Source: Brachionus rotundiformis (taxonomy: Eukaryota; Rotifera; Eurotatoria; Ploima; Brachionidae). From it: a DNA stretch of 64,000 bases. Shown piece by piece: positions 21,301 through 31,944 of this stretch (position 1 is the stretch's first letter; the number at the start of each line of letters is the position of its first letter). The DNA lies in NCBI GenBank assembly GCA_016802295.1, contig JAESIW010000203.1, positions 1,222,307-1,286,306 of the forward strand, in the 5' to 3' direction. A program made the translations under genes and the position numbers. The notes beneath the pieces were generated by a model. It did no database searches and was not told the DNA's origin. It was given only the letters and a program-made list of their open reading frames with translations.

Positions 21301-24300
21301 ATAGCTTAATTATATAATTATAAAAGAATTAATAAATTCAATAAAATGATAGATGAAAAAACAAGATACTCAAGAAGTCATTGTTTTCAAGACCCCATAA
21401 AAAACCAGATTCAAAAAAGATTACAAATTTAAAAATTTAGTTTGACTCATGAAACTTTATAGACAATTATTATAAGAATTTTAAAAATATAAAAACCTTA
21501 AAAAACCAATTTATCTAAATTTATCTCATATAATTTCTAATCTCATATCTAATATTATTCATCAGTTGTCATTTATTTTAAATTTTAACTTTAATATTTA
21601 CATTTAAGGCTTCGATTGGACAAGATGAGGCAAGGAACATCGATTGAGCTTGGTCAAATTTGGCCAAAAAAACCAAACAATGTCCAGCTAGGAGATTTTT
21701 TTCCTCAATGTGTTTAATTGAGTTCAAAGCAAACACCATGTCAGGCATTGAAGCCAGTCTGTACACTCTAATAGCATAGTCAATGTCCAAATGGTAGAGA
21801 GCCTCTTTGGCAAATAGACTTAGCTCTTTTGAATCAGTTATGCGCGTAGCATAAACATAGGCTTCTTCGAACCTCTTTAATTTGTAGTTTTTCTTCATTT
21901 TATCCACAAGTTCTTCCTGCTTTAAATCTTCAAGAGTGGTGTCATGAGAATGCGAGTCCAATTTGAGTTGGACAATTTTTCCACTCGAGTCTAAGTAGAC
22001 CAGGACTCCTTTGAAGAGAAGAAGTGGCATGCTTGAGTAAGGCTGTTTGGTGGTACCTACAAACAGACTCTGGGGGCCTTCGACAGTAAATTTTGAGTAC
22101 ACATAGGTGTAAATACTGTCGTTGTTGTAGGCGACAAAGACCCATTTTTCAGCCTCATAGCTTTCCCAAATGATACCAGTGACAGAACTTGGAAAAGATG
22201 GTATTTTGATGAGTGTACTATTGATAGGGTTGTAGATGAAGCCTTCATTTTTGTCATCTACAAAGACCAAAGACACGCCGAAAGGCTCGGGGTAGATTTT
22301 TTTGATGCCTACGTCATGCTTGTACCTGTTGACGAATTGCCATTCGTCTATGTAGAAATGGTTTATGTTTCCATTTTCGGTCGAATAGACCAAAAATTCT
22401 TTGGAAAGAAAGAAACTTGTTATTTTTCCCTCATTGCTGTCTGGCGTTGGAAACAAGATTGACTCGCGACTCTCGATTGCTGACTCGCCTAACTTTTTTT
22501 AAAATTAATTAGTGGCCAAAATGTCTACATGTGTCCAAAAGTGTCTTACAGTGTGCAGCTGGAGCTGACTTCCCATAAAAGCGGCCACATAGTCTTCATT
22601 TAGCTGCATTGCATTTACTGAATTAAGATACTCTTTTTCGCCAACTTTGGAAATTCCTGTAATAAATTTTTACTTTAAGTCTTATTTTTCACCAAAAGAA
22701 TAGAAGTATTGTTAAGATAAAGCAGCTTTTGATTAATTGGAACATTAAATTTTAAAGAATTTTGAATTTTAACTTTTAGAAATTTATTTTTTAATTTAAA
22801 TTTGATATAAGGCTGCTAAGTATCCATTTTAAACCATACATTTCCACAAATAATGCTTTGAAGACCTCAATTTTGCTTATATTACTAATCTCTTGGATCC
22901 TGTGTACCATTTCTATATATGAAGGTATAACTTTGCCAAAGCTTTATCAGCATGCTAGTAAATTTAGAGTCTTATGGTTTTGAAAAAAAAACTAATAAGA
23001 TGGATTGATATATTTTTGAACCAAAGAGTGCTTATGGGAAACGGTGCCTCAGAATTGTAGTTCTTTTAAGCCTACCAGGGATTCTGCAAATAATCTGTTT
23101 TCCGTAACCTACTGGATTTAGCTACAAAATAACATAAATCAACTGATTGAATGGTCAAATACATGGCAATTGAGTTAAATGGCAAAAAAAAAAAAAAGAG
23201 TATTGCAGAGCTTGAAAGTGTTCGAAGACGAGCAATCAAACTGGCAATGATAATAAAAGACTTGCCATACGAATGCAGACTGAAAAAGCAAGGCTTGACA
23301 ACACTTACGGAAAGGAGAAAGAGAGGCGACTTAATGGAGTACTTTAAAACAAGTAGTGGACTTAGTAGGGTAGGCTGGCACAACCTGAATAAGTTGGCGA
23401 ATTCCATTTAAGTCAATGGGCCAGTCCGTAGCGTTTGCGGAAAGCAAAAACATCTTCAAGAAAAGATTAGACGATTCAGGAGTCTTCAAAGTGGAAACTG
23501 CTACCATAGCAGCAAAAGCTTGGTCAACAGTAAATCTGTTGCAGCTTATTATTATTATTATTATTATTTGGCAACAATCAGACTCTTAAACCATTCATAC
23601 TTGCCATAATATGGCTTCAAGCATACACTGACCACTAGTGGCAATTTCATCAAGTAGTCGCCCACTGCCCCATTTGCCTGGAAGCCAATGGTTAAGATTC
23701 AGACCCTTAACCATACTAAGCATATTTTTTTATTTTGAGAATCTAGTCATTTACTTAATTCTATTTATAAGCAACTCTTTTTATTATTATATTAGATAAT
23801 AAAGATAAATAATGAACTAGTTATAACAAATCGTTTATATTGTCCCACAATAAACTACAAGTTTTCTTATTCAAAAAGTACACAGAATACTAAAATTGGG
23901 AAAGAAAGTAAGATTGGTATGATAAAGAGTCAAGAATAAAGACAATTACTTAAAATAATTAACACCAAAAGATTTTATTTTTTAAGTGAATTATAATTTT
24001 ACTTAAAAAGAAACAAAATTTATACCAAATTGACAAATGAAATCCTAATTTAACCAACTTTACCAATATAAATCTTCTCTTTTGAACCAACCTAATCAAA
24101 TTTTCGAAAAATTAAAACTAATTATGTTGAGCCAAATTTGCTCATCAGATGATTAATTTTTAGTATTCCAAATTTAACAATATTCTTGACCATGGTCATT
24201 TTAATCTCAGATTTACCAGCAAATATACCAAAAATTAGTACTAAAAGTAAAATTGAAAATTTTTCATTGTTGCCAAAATACCAGCATCATATTTATTTAC

Positions 24301-26196
24301 TCGAGTATAGCAAGGTAGAAAATATGCACACACAAGATAAGCAAAATACATATGTATAATACTTAAAGTTTAAAATTCAAAATTCTAATAGTTATATACA
24401 CATTAAACATTTATTTTTACTTTCTCCTTGATCATTATCAGCTAATTAATAAAATAAAAAATAAAATAAATTTCAAAGCAAAAAATTAACTTTGTACTTA
24501 TTAATTTATCATTATTAAAATAAATATTTTTTGAAAAAGTATCTAAATTTATTTAAAAAAAAAAAAAATTTAATAAAATACTCGAACAAACTTACTTTCA
24601 TTATGGAATGTGTAGAACCAGACCCGATTGTTGAAGCCGACTGCCAGATGATTGGAGCTAAGGGCTACAAAAGTCGGCTCTATGTGAATTGACAGAGAGA
24701 GTGGACTGGTCTTTTTAAAATGGTAAGATTGACTGAGGAAAAAAAGACGAATAAAATACCCTTGCTTTTGCCAAATGGTCATAGATGGTGATTTCTTTGA
24801 GTGATGTCATGTAAGCTATACGGTGCGAGCAAACACTGGCCACTAGTGGCAATTTCATCAAGTAGACGCCCACTGTCCCATTTGCCGTGCTCACCGCCAA
24901 CAGCTGTCCATCCTCGCTCCAAACTATGCACCAAAAAGCATCAAAAAAATCAACTCCTTAAACCATACTTACATAATTCGTATAAATTCTGGCCCATATC
25001 ATCTAAATTTATGATCGACTCGACATCTTTAAGATCATTGAGTTCATAGGTTTTTATGCATGAGTCACCACACGAGGCAGCCTTGTTCAGAGTCTTGGAA
25101 ACAATGATGTCACCCAAATAGTTTTTGTGACTTCTTAATTGAAAAAGCTCCTTAATAATTAAATAAAATTGTTATTTTATTCTTAATTTATCTAATTTAT
25201 TTATAATACAGTTCCTATCTCTTTTGCATGAGTGGAAACAGCAGTTATGTAGCCTTGAGCAAAACCGATTATGATGTAGCCATCTCCGTACCAGTGGTAA
25301 TTGACTATAGAGCCATATTTGGATTGAAAGGCCAGCTCAATTGGGTCATCCGGATGGTCAATTGAGTACAAATAGATGTTCTTTTTGTTCAGGACAAGAC
25401 TTATGGTGCCCTCGAGCAGCTGGCTCTTGACATCCTCTTTTCTTTCGGAAAACATGAGCGCAAAAGGCTGCTCTTTGAGCTGCGCTTGGCGCACAGTATC
25501 CCCGGACTCATCGCTTATGGTCAGCATCTTATCATCGCCGGCCAGGGCCAACAGACCATCTTTACTCCATGCTCCAGTGGTTATTCGTCTCGTATGTTTT
25601 CCCATGATTGGAATTTTTCTAATTTATAATAATAATAATAATTATCTTTAAATTAATTAATTAATTTTCATTTATCACAATTAAAATTTCAAAAATTATT
25701 TTAAAATTTAATTGCTATTTAATATTTAGATTTTATTTTAAATACTTGGAACTCGAATGGTTGTAGATAAGGAGATTGCCTTTGGCTGTGCCAACAGCTA
25801 GAATGCTGGCTGTTTTTGACCAGGTCAAAAATGTCATGGGATCTTTGAAGGATGATTCTATTTGCGTCAATTTACGTCTATTTGAGTCCCATAGGATAAT
25901 TACTGGCAGCTTTTCGCAAATGGCAGCCAACATGTCTCCATCTTTGTCCCATTGTAAATTGGCCACATTGCTTAAGTTAAATTTAGATAGATAAATAGAT
26001 AGTAATGAGATTTTATCTACTCGAGAAGTGGTAGTTTTTCTGCAGGTATGCCATTACGGTCATATATTACCAGAGTTTTATTCGAGCCGACCACAGCCAA
26101 ATATGTGCCTTGCTTAGGCTGCCAGCTTATTAGTACTGGCGAGTCGCCACCATGGCTTTTTGACGGAATGGTAAAGACTTTTTTAGCAGATGACAT
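15399..26196 (-). CDS. WDR19: WD repeat protein 19 / IFT144, 12 exons
   Basis: Core subunit of intraflagellar transport complex A, needed for retrograde transport and ciliary membrane cargo entry. Exons: 26196-26021, 25970-25746, 25618-25210, 25150-24973, 24923-24760, 24710-24596, 22656-22550, 22492-21602, 19722-19613, 19548-19344, 19294-18746, 16322-15399. All junctions are GT..AG with matching phases, giving 4053 nt and 1350 residues (human 1342). The N-terminal half forms WD40 propellers ([63 protein letters not shown]). The C-terminal half is the helical TPR region ([56 protein letters not shown]). The end has Cys pairs (CPNC, CPGC, CPKC, CPMC) like the family's zinc ribbons. Eight introns are 49-127 bp; three are 1.9-2.4 kb. 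Confidence 0.96.
17168..17346. mobile_element. Small MITE candidate
   Basis: 179 bp bounded by perfect 13 bp inverted ends (TCCTATCAAGTGA and TCACTTGATAGGA). No target duplication is clear. Confidence 0.45.
17806..18450 (+). pseudogene. LINE fragment, second family, 3' end
   Basis: After a repeat shared with 5955-6012, the plus strand encodes [20 protein letters not shown], then [53 protein letters not shown] and [15 protein letters not shown]. This is the post-RT end of a LINE, sense-opposed to WDR19. An internal deletion lies between the NRSRS and GHVLRM blocks compared with the copy at 46.5 kb. Confidence 0.85.
19723..21601 (-). other. WDR19 intron 8 (1879 bp)
   Basis: Bounded by donor GTAAAT after SCPIEALN and acceptor TTTAAAG before MRRDL. 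Sequences near 20750-20785 and 21200-21225 are loosely inverted (AGGATC blocks), hinting at a decayed foldback element. Nothing coding is recognised. Confidence 0.6.
23180..23570 (+). pseudogene. LINE 3' end with TTA-repeat tail
   Basis: The plus strand encodes [40 protein letters not shown] and [15 protein letters not shown], then breaks down. It ends in a run of about seven TTA/ATT units, the microsatellite-type 3' tail of a LINE. Confidence 0.8.
23585..23720 (-). pseudogene. Decayed duplicate of WDR19 exon 5 and intron 4
   Basis: 23620-23678 matches exon 5 at 24828-24886 with four mismatches in 59 bases. On the minus strand it still reads [19 protein letters not shown] against [19 protein letters not shown] in the true exon. 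Both flanks (about 23585-23604 and 23700-23717) resemble the start of intron 4 (TTAAACCATACTTAC on the plus strand). The 5' half of the exon is missing and no proper acceptor is evident, so it is probably not spliced in. Confidence 0.8.
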
Positions 26197-26654
26197 AGTT
26201 CAAATTTTAAACTATATATCTTGAGTTATTAATTTTTATATTAAAATTATTTTTTAAAGGAATTTTGAATTTTGCACTGTTGTCATAGAAACCATGGTCA
26301 AAATATTTAGATTAAATGTTGAAGAAATCTGTATTCACATCTGTATTTACAAAAAGTCTATTTTTAATTGAATCATATGGTACTTATTCGAAAATTACTG
26401 AACCCTAATTAATTTTTTCTTAGATAAATTAGTTGTTTATAAAATTTATGTGATGTTTTTTATTTGATTAATTTTATTTTTAATATTAAATCAAAGCCTA
26501 CATTAGCCTACAATGTCATAAATAATTACATAGATTAATTAATAAACACTTTTTTTTTGTTTGCCAACCTCTTATCTTAAACTGCTCCAATTTAAAATTT
26601 TCCAGATTGGAATATTTTTTGTTCATCAATCTTATTACAATTTTTGTTTAAGTA

Positions 26655-27285
26655 AACAGAGACTTAATTAGACGGTTAATGATTGGTTCAGAGTTATTTT
26701 CAGTGACGAGTCCAATTTTGAGGTCATCAATGGTAAGTCAAGAGCAATCGTAAAAAGGTTTAAAAATGAAAAGTTTCATCCACAGTTCTGTATACCAAGG
26801 TTACAAAACGGTGGAGGATCAGCTGGTATCTGGGGATGCATTTCTCATAAAGGCACTAGTGTATGCAACATTTATACTGGACGAATTAATCAATTTGTCT
26901 ACATCAACACCTTGGAAAACAACCTTTTACCATCTGTGGAACTCCTAGTTGAACCAAATGACTCTTGGATTTTTCAACAAGATGGCGCTTCGGCACATAC
27001 CGCTCACTCAGTAAGCGAATGGTTCAAAAAACAGAACATTCATGTTCTGCCATGTTTTACTCGTTCTCCAGATCTCAATCCAATCAAAAACTTTTGGTCA
27101 TACATGGATGCCAAAATGGTAAACACAAAAGTAATCTATATCGAGCATTTAAAATAAGTTATACACAAAGAATGATTAAAGATTCCGACTGAGTACGTAC
27201 AAAAGTTGATTGAATCTATGCCAAAAAGAGTTTTTGCTTGTGATTTTACACCTAAGGCGGTCATTTTAAATATTAAATTGTAAAA
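26655..27285 (+). pseudogene. Tc1 transposase, catalytic Glu lost
   Basis: From about 26690 to a stop at 27155 one plus-strand frame reads VIFSDESNFEVING, GGSAGIWGCISHKGT, DSWIFQQDGASAHTA and SPDLNPIKNFW. These are the Tc1 catalytic blocks with 34 residues between the second Asp and the third catalytic position. That position is Lys (AAA) instead of Glu, which should abolish activity. The N-terminal DNA-binding region is missing or out of frame, and the C-terminal tail continues after the stop. Distinct from the intact element at 0.9-4.4 kb. Confidence 0.85.
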
Positions 27286-27516
27286 ATTTTTAAACTTTTG
27301 AACCGTTTTTTTTTTATTTTTTGTATTCATTTTTTCTTTGGTATTTTTTTTGGGATTTTTTTTCACTTTAATTTTTTCTAGGCAACCTTTTTATTTTTTC
27401 ACCAAAAAATACTCTATTATATAAGAAATATTCTTGTGTTATAAAAAATTATTTATTGTATAAATAGTTTTTTTTAATATAAAAAATCACTAAACGAATA
27501 TAAAAATGCTTTTAAT

Positions 27517-27905
27517 CTAATTAGTATCTTTGAAAAACCAATCTTTTGCTTTTGCTTTTCTACCACGTTTTTTCTTCATACCTATAGTTTTGAAACTAAA
27601 ATCGATTTCGACTAACTTGGCTATAACCGCTGAAGCAGCAATGTGCTTACACAAATAATCTTTAAAATAAGCTTTACAAATACACTTTAAATGTAAATTA
27701 GTAAAGCCTTGTTTACGTAAACTAAATATAATATTCAAAGGCTGTGTTATTCGAACTCATACAGCTCAAATATTTTCTCTTTTATCTCTGTACGTAATCT
27801 TTTGTTATTGTTTGCAATAAAATCATGATTGTGCTCTTCTTGGTTACGGAGAATATTAATAGTTTGACAGTCATTCAAAATATGAAGATACCCTCTTTTT
27901 TTGAT
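27517..27905 (-). pseudogene. MULE remnant: FLYWCH-like end fused to SWIM finger
   Basis: On the minus strand 27905-27745 reads KRGYLHILNDCQTINILRNQ and EEHNHDFIANNNKRLRTEIK, like a MULE FLYWCH-type N-terminus. A stop follows, then 27738-27517 reads LKCICKAYFKDYLCKHIAAS, a SWIM zinc finger (CxCx8-CxH), and a basic tail KKKRGRKAKAKDW. The DDE core expected between them is absent, so this is an internally deleted copy. Confidence 0.7.
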
Positions 27906-27936
27906 TAAATAAATACATCAATCAAGCTTAATGACA
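27893..27936 (+). repeat. Direct repeat shared with 29803-29846
   Basis: The sequence around TTGATTAAATAAATACATCA and TCAAGCTTAATGAC occurs at both places in the same orientation, 1.9 kb apart. Confidence 0.75.
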
Positions 27937-28007
27937 TACTCCTAATGTATCAATAAAATAAATTAAAATTTATATGAAAAAATATATTTTTATAAATAAA
28001 CAAGCAT
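27935..28007 (+). repeat. Left 73 bp arm of a 2.2 kb inverted-repeat structure
   Basis: Starts CATACTCCTAATGTATC and ends AAATAAACAAGCAT. Its near-exact reverse complement is 30073-30145. The arms enclose permuted LINE RT pieces and a palindrome, so this may be a composite or TIR element. Confidence 0.8.
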
Positions 28008-28559
28008 AGGTTTGGGTTAGTTTCAAACTCATTTTATTAAATTTTAAATTTTGGCTTTAAATTTAATAAATAAAAAAAGTGGTCCCAACATTTTGTCCAT
28101 AATTTTCTCTAGTTTCAGAATCTGTTTAAAAAAGTAGGGGTCGGGGGGTAAACCGCGGACTAGATACAAAAATAGTGAAAAAATACCATTTTTTTACCAT
28201 TTTTTGCCAAAATATCGATCTATTGGTAAAATAATAGATTAAATTAATACACCATTTTGTTGATGAGACTATTTGCTTTCAGAATATATATATATATTAA
28301 TAAGGTTATGTCTATTAGAACATGAGATATTTTAGCTCAAAGGTAACCAACTTTTGTTTTTTTTTTCGATCTTTGAGGGGGTGGGGGCAAAAAATTTTTT
28401 TTTTGACCCCTCATAAAAAACCGTTTTTCTGGGTTTTCAAGTATGCAGATTAATATTTTAAAGTCGGTTTGCCGAAATTCAGATAGTGCTGTAGTTTTGC
28501 TCCGCGCGAACCTTAGCTTAATTTGGGGTCTAGTTTGATGGCTAAAAAAATCGGATATG

Positions 28560-29240
28560 GGTCTATTGGGATTTTTTGTTCGATGATTTTGATCTCTAAA
28601 CCATATTTAGTTAATTTAGTAGCATAGTTCCTTCTATAACCAGCTGAGGTAAATGTCGTTTGAGTGGTTTTGCATTTATTGATGGTTAGACCTTTGCTAT
28701 CACAAAATCTTATAATATTGTTTATTGCGTTTTGTAGTTTACTTGGATCTCTCTTTTACTAGAACTTGAGGTCCATATTACAGGATCATCGGCGTATAGA
28801 GCATGATGAACTGGATCTAGAATAACTTTAGCTATTTCACTGAAATAAATTATGAAAAGGATGGAAGACAGGCAGCTGCTATTAGGTAGAAAATGACCAA
28901 GGATAGGTTTGACTTTGTTTTTGACGCGCGGCCTGAACATATGGTTGAAATTTTGAATTAATTCATTGATTAATTGATTATTCTTGACTTTCTCTAGATA
29001 GTGCATTGAGAGTAATTCAAAGCGGCCTTTGATATGGTCGATTTTTGTAAGTTTGTAGCAGTCCTTTTTTGCAGTTGAAGAAGACAGCCTGTATGCTATT
29101 TTGACTGCTTTGTTTGACTTTTCTTTGTTGTTTTTCAAGCAACATCATGCTTGCGTCCGATGCGCTATATCTGATAAACGGTATGTACTCCATGATTGAT
29201 CTGACGAGTGTCTTGTACATTGTTAAAAGGAGTTTTGGTG
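28560..29240 (-). pseudogene. Permuted LINE reverse transcriptase remnant
   Basis: Reading the minus strand, the post-RT region comes first (MYKTLVRSIMEYIPFIRYSA, KAVKIAYRLSSSTAKKDCYK, LINELIQNFN). The palm domain follows (SCLSSILFIIYFSEIAKVIL, HHALYADDPVIWTSSSS), then INKCKTTQTTF down to about 28560. In a normal LINE the YADD palm precedes the other block, so two copies or a rearrangement are joined near 28870. The frame is shifted near 29105. Confidence 0.8.
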
Positions 29241-29292
29241 AGGAATCCCAGTTTTTCCACTTATTGAGCGCATCATGTTGATCCTACGATCA

Positions 29293-29466
29293 GCTGCAGT
29301 TAATGTCAAAATTTTGGTAAAAATGCCGCATTAAATATGTAAAAAATATGTAAAAATAATCAAAATTAAAAAATAAAAAAAAATTAAAATTAATAATAAA
29401 AAATTTTTATTATTTTTTACATATTTAATGCGGCATTTTTACCAAAATTTTGACATTAACTGCAGC
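29293..29466. repeat. 174 bp palindrome
   Basis: Arms of about 60 bp start GCTGCAGTTAATGTCAAAAT and end with the exact complement. They pair almost perfectly (GGTAAAAATGCCGCATTAAA against TTTAATGCGGCATTTTTACC) around an AT-rich centre. Either a foldback MITE or a hairpin-forming palindrome. Confidence 0.85.
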
Positions 29467-29802
29467 ATTTTCAGTCGCAGCGTATCTGGAAAAAAAAGTG
29501 GGTTAAATGCAGCATTAAAATCCAGAATTCTGGTTTAAAGTGCAATGCATTAGGGGGCAAGGCATTACGGTACTATTTCTTAAAATAAAAATTAAACAAT
29601 TTTTTTTATGTTTATATTCATTTAAACACTTTCAGACTAAAAAATCACTCTGTGACTAAGCTAAATGGATTTAGTTAGAATAATTTGTCACCGAGCTTCA
29701 CCAAGCTAATGACGCTTCCAATTTTTTTTAAATAAAAAATTTAAACAAAAATATTTCTAAATCAAAATTATAAAGGAAAACAACTAATTAAGAATAACCC
29801 TC

Positions 29803-29846
29803 TTTTTTTGATTAAATAAATACATCAATCAAGCTTAATGACCAAA
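29803..29846 (+). repeat. Second copy of the 27893-27936 direct repeat
   Basis: Same 44 bp as 27893-27936. Confidence 0.75.
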
Positions 29847-30072
29847 TTGTTGAATTTTTCTAATTTTAGGATATGTGGTTGTGCATCAAAAGCAATGCTA
29901 AAATGTTGTCAGCACATTACGGAAAAACCTGAACAATTTCAAAATACGCAATGTTAGAGAAGTCGAATTGGTTCTTTAATTAAAGATAATAGATGATCAA
30001 AAAAGCATATTAAGTGCGCTAATTTAACCTTTTTATTAAAATAAATGAAGTTTATTATAAAAAATATTTTCA

Positions 30073-30145
30073 ATGCTTGTTTATTTATAAAAATATACTT
30101 TTTCATATAAATTTTAATTTATTTTATTGATACATTAGGAGTATG
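30073..30145 (-). repeat. Right 73 bp arm of the inverted-repeat structure
   Basis: Reverse complement of 27935-28007. Confidence 0.8.
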
Positions 30146-30311
30146 TTTTAAAGTTAATAACAAAAGTAAATAAAATAGGAGATTTGGATTTAAATTAATA
30201 ATTAAAACATCTAGTTAACGTGGTCACGTAAACCATGCATTTTCAGTGACCACAGATATTCACGGTTTATTTAAGAAAAATGTTTTCAATTTTTAGATCT
30301 AAATACAAAAA

Positions 30312-31304
30312 ATGGATTCTTCCAATCTAACCACATACCAAAATGATGTTGGATTTTATTTAACAAATTACTTGGACCTTGTGGTCCGATTTTTGTCACT
30401 ATTTATTCACATTTTTTACGGTCTTGTTGTATTTTTTTATAAAAAGCTGCACAAAAGATCCTACATTTACATGCACCATGTTAACTTTGTCTCTTTTGTT
30501 TACATTTTCCATTTTGTCTGCTATTTTTTCAACCGGACAGTTAGCCTTGGAGATGAGTACAATCTGGAAGCAGCTGTGTGCACACTGAGCGAAATAGTTT
30601 GGCGCCTACTGGCATTTATGCGAACCTATTCAATTTTGTTGCTGGCCATTTATCGCTACATTGCCGTTTCTCAGATAAACTATTACAAAAAATTAAACTC
30701 AAAACTATCATATCTGCTGGCACCAATCGGTTTTACTTGGCTAATGGCAGGATTGTTTACAGTAGTGGTCAAATTTTCCCTAAAAACAACATACTCTAGG
30801 TTCTTTTGCACTCCGGGCTTTGCCAAAAAGGTTTCGTTGATAGTGGCAAATCAAGTGATTGTTGCCATAGTGTGTAATGTTATACCAGTCGGTCTAGTGG
30901 TCTCCATTTATTACACAATTATCAAAAAGCTTAATATTCAAAGAAATGAGCTTAACAAGCGAACAAGACAACAACTTGTTTCATTCACCAATTCGAATCT
31001 TAAATTTGCCAAACAATTTGTTTTAATTAGCACTTTTAATGTTTTAAGCTCAATGGTATCAATAGTGGTCAATATAGCCATGGTGCTTGCTTCTTATCAA
31101 AATTTTAAGTACTTGGAAATAGATGTTGAATTTATTAATGTGGATTTGATGTTTGTCGGACTGAGACCAGCATTCCGAGCATTGTTTATCGCTTTTCAAA
31201 CTTTTGTGCCAATTTTATCTATTCTTTACCATCCTGACTTTAAACGAATTAAAAATATTTTCAAAAGAACAAATATTTCTTCAAGTGAAGTACATCTATC
31301 ATAA
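30312..31304 (+). CDS. Orphan seven-transmembrane receptor, paralogue 1
   Basis: Rhodopsin-like GPCR of unknown ligand in the plasma membrane; intronless, 330 residues. Seven hydrophobic segments are spaced as in class A receptors, with an N-glycosylation site (NLT) in the short N-terminus. The TM3 Cys (AVCTLSEIVW) and a second-loop Cys (SRFFCTPGF) can form the conserved disulfide. TM3 ends LLLAIYRYIAV, so the usual DRY reads YRY. TM2 has YMHHVNFVSFVYIFH. TM7 lacks a canonical NPxxY; instead PILSILYHPDF is present. The same peculiarities occur in the genes at 34100 and 40696, so the three are paralogues. The start is the first ATG after an A-rich leader (AAAAAATGG). Confidence 0.88.
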   Translation: MDSSNLTTYQNDVGFYLTNYLDLVVRFLSLFIHIFYGLVVFFYKKLHKRSYIYMHHVNFVSFVYIFHFVCYFFNRTVSLGDEYNLEAAVCTLSEIVWRLLAFMRTYSILLLAIYRYIAVSQINYYKKLNSKLSYLLAPIGFTWLMAGLFTVVVKFSLKTTYSRFFCTPGFAKKVSLIVANQVIVAIVCNVIPVGLVVSIYYTIIKKLNIQRNELNKRTRQQLVSFTNSNLKFAKQFVLISTFNVLSSMVSIVVNIAMVLASYQNFKYLEIDVEFINVDLMFVGLRPAFRALFIAFQTFVPILSILYHPDFKRIKNIFKRTNISSSEVHLS

Positions 31305-31944
31305 CTTAATGTGTCTTTATTATTTGGAGCTGAATGTATCAGTCCTTTATAAGAAAATAAATTTAAATTTTTTATCACTAACTTTTTAATAATAATAATA
31401 ATAATATTTTTTTATTAAACAATTTCGATTATTTGTATTTTTAAAACTTTATTTTTTAATTAAAAGTAAAATCTAATAATTAAATTAAGGAAAGTTTGGA
31501 TCATGTTTTTTTATAATTTGGTTTGAGATTTGTTGAATAAGAAAATACATCTTTTTTAATTTTAAATTTATTGTTGATCATTTGAATTTGATCAATAACT
31601 TCATTTTGTCAAATATAATTTTTAAATAAAATACTTATATAGTTGGTATAATTTATTATTTTTCTTCCTTATACGCTCCTTGTGGAGCATAGAGCCATAT
31701 TATATTTGATTTCTTAACAAAGTTAGGTTTAGGTAATTAGGTTTTTTTGTTCTGGAACATGACTCTTATCTTCAGCATCAGTTAATAAGCTGATGAATAA
31801 GTGATAATTTAAGGTAACATATTTAGCCAGTCCTCTATCCTTCAATTTTCTTTTCCATGAAGAGGGGTGGTTATTATTATTCTTAGGAAATTGTATGCAT
31901 GGATTATAAGCATCAATGTATTTCAAGTTTTTATTGTCTGTATT
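31305..31944. other. Intergenic with a LINE end remnant
   Basis: Mostly AT-rich. 31655-31700 resembles the 3' end of the second LINE family (TTCTTCCTTATACGCTCC, then GTGGAGCATAGAGC), minus orientation. Nothing else was recognised. Confidence 0.45.

Larger units (their letters stand above)
22657..24595 (-). other. WDR19 intron 6 (1939 bp)
   Basis: Bounded by donor GTAAGT in the FHNES codon region and acceptor TTATTACAG before [10 protein letters not shown]. It contains a sense-opposed LINE end (23180-23570) and a decayed copy of part of WDR19 exon 5 (23585-23720). Confidence 0.88.

Noticed and set aside
23072..23407. A 111-codon minus-strand frame inside WDR19 intron 6, considered as an extra exon
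   Set aside because: It is antisense to a LINE end and matches nothing in IFT144; the flanking exons join without it.
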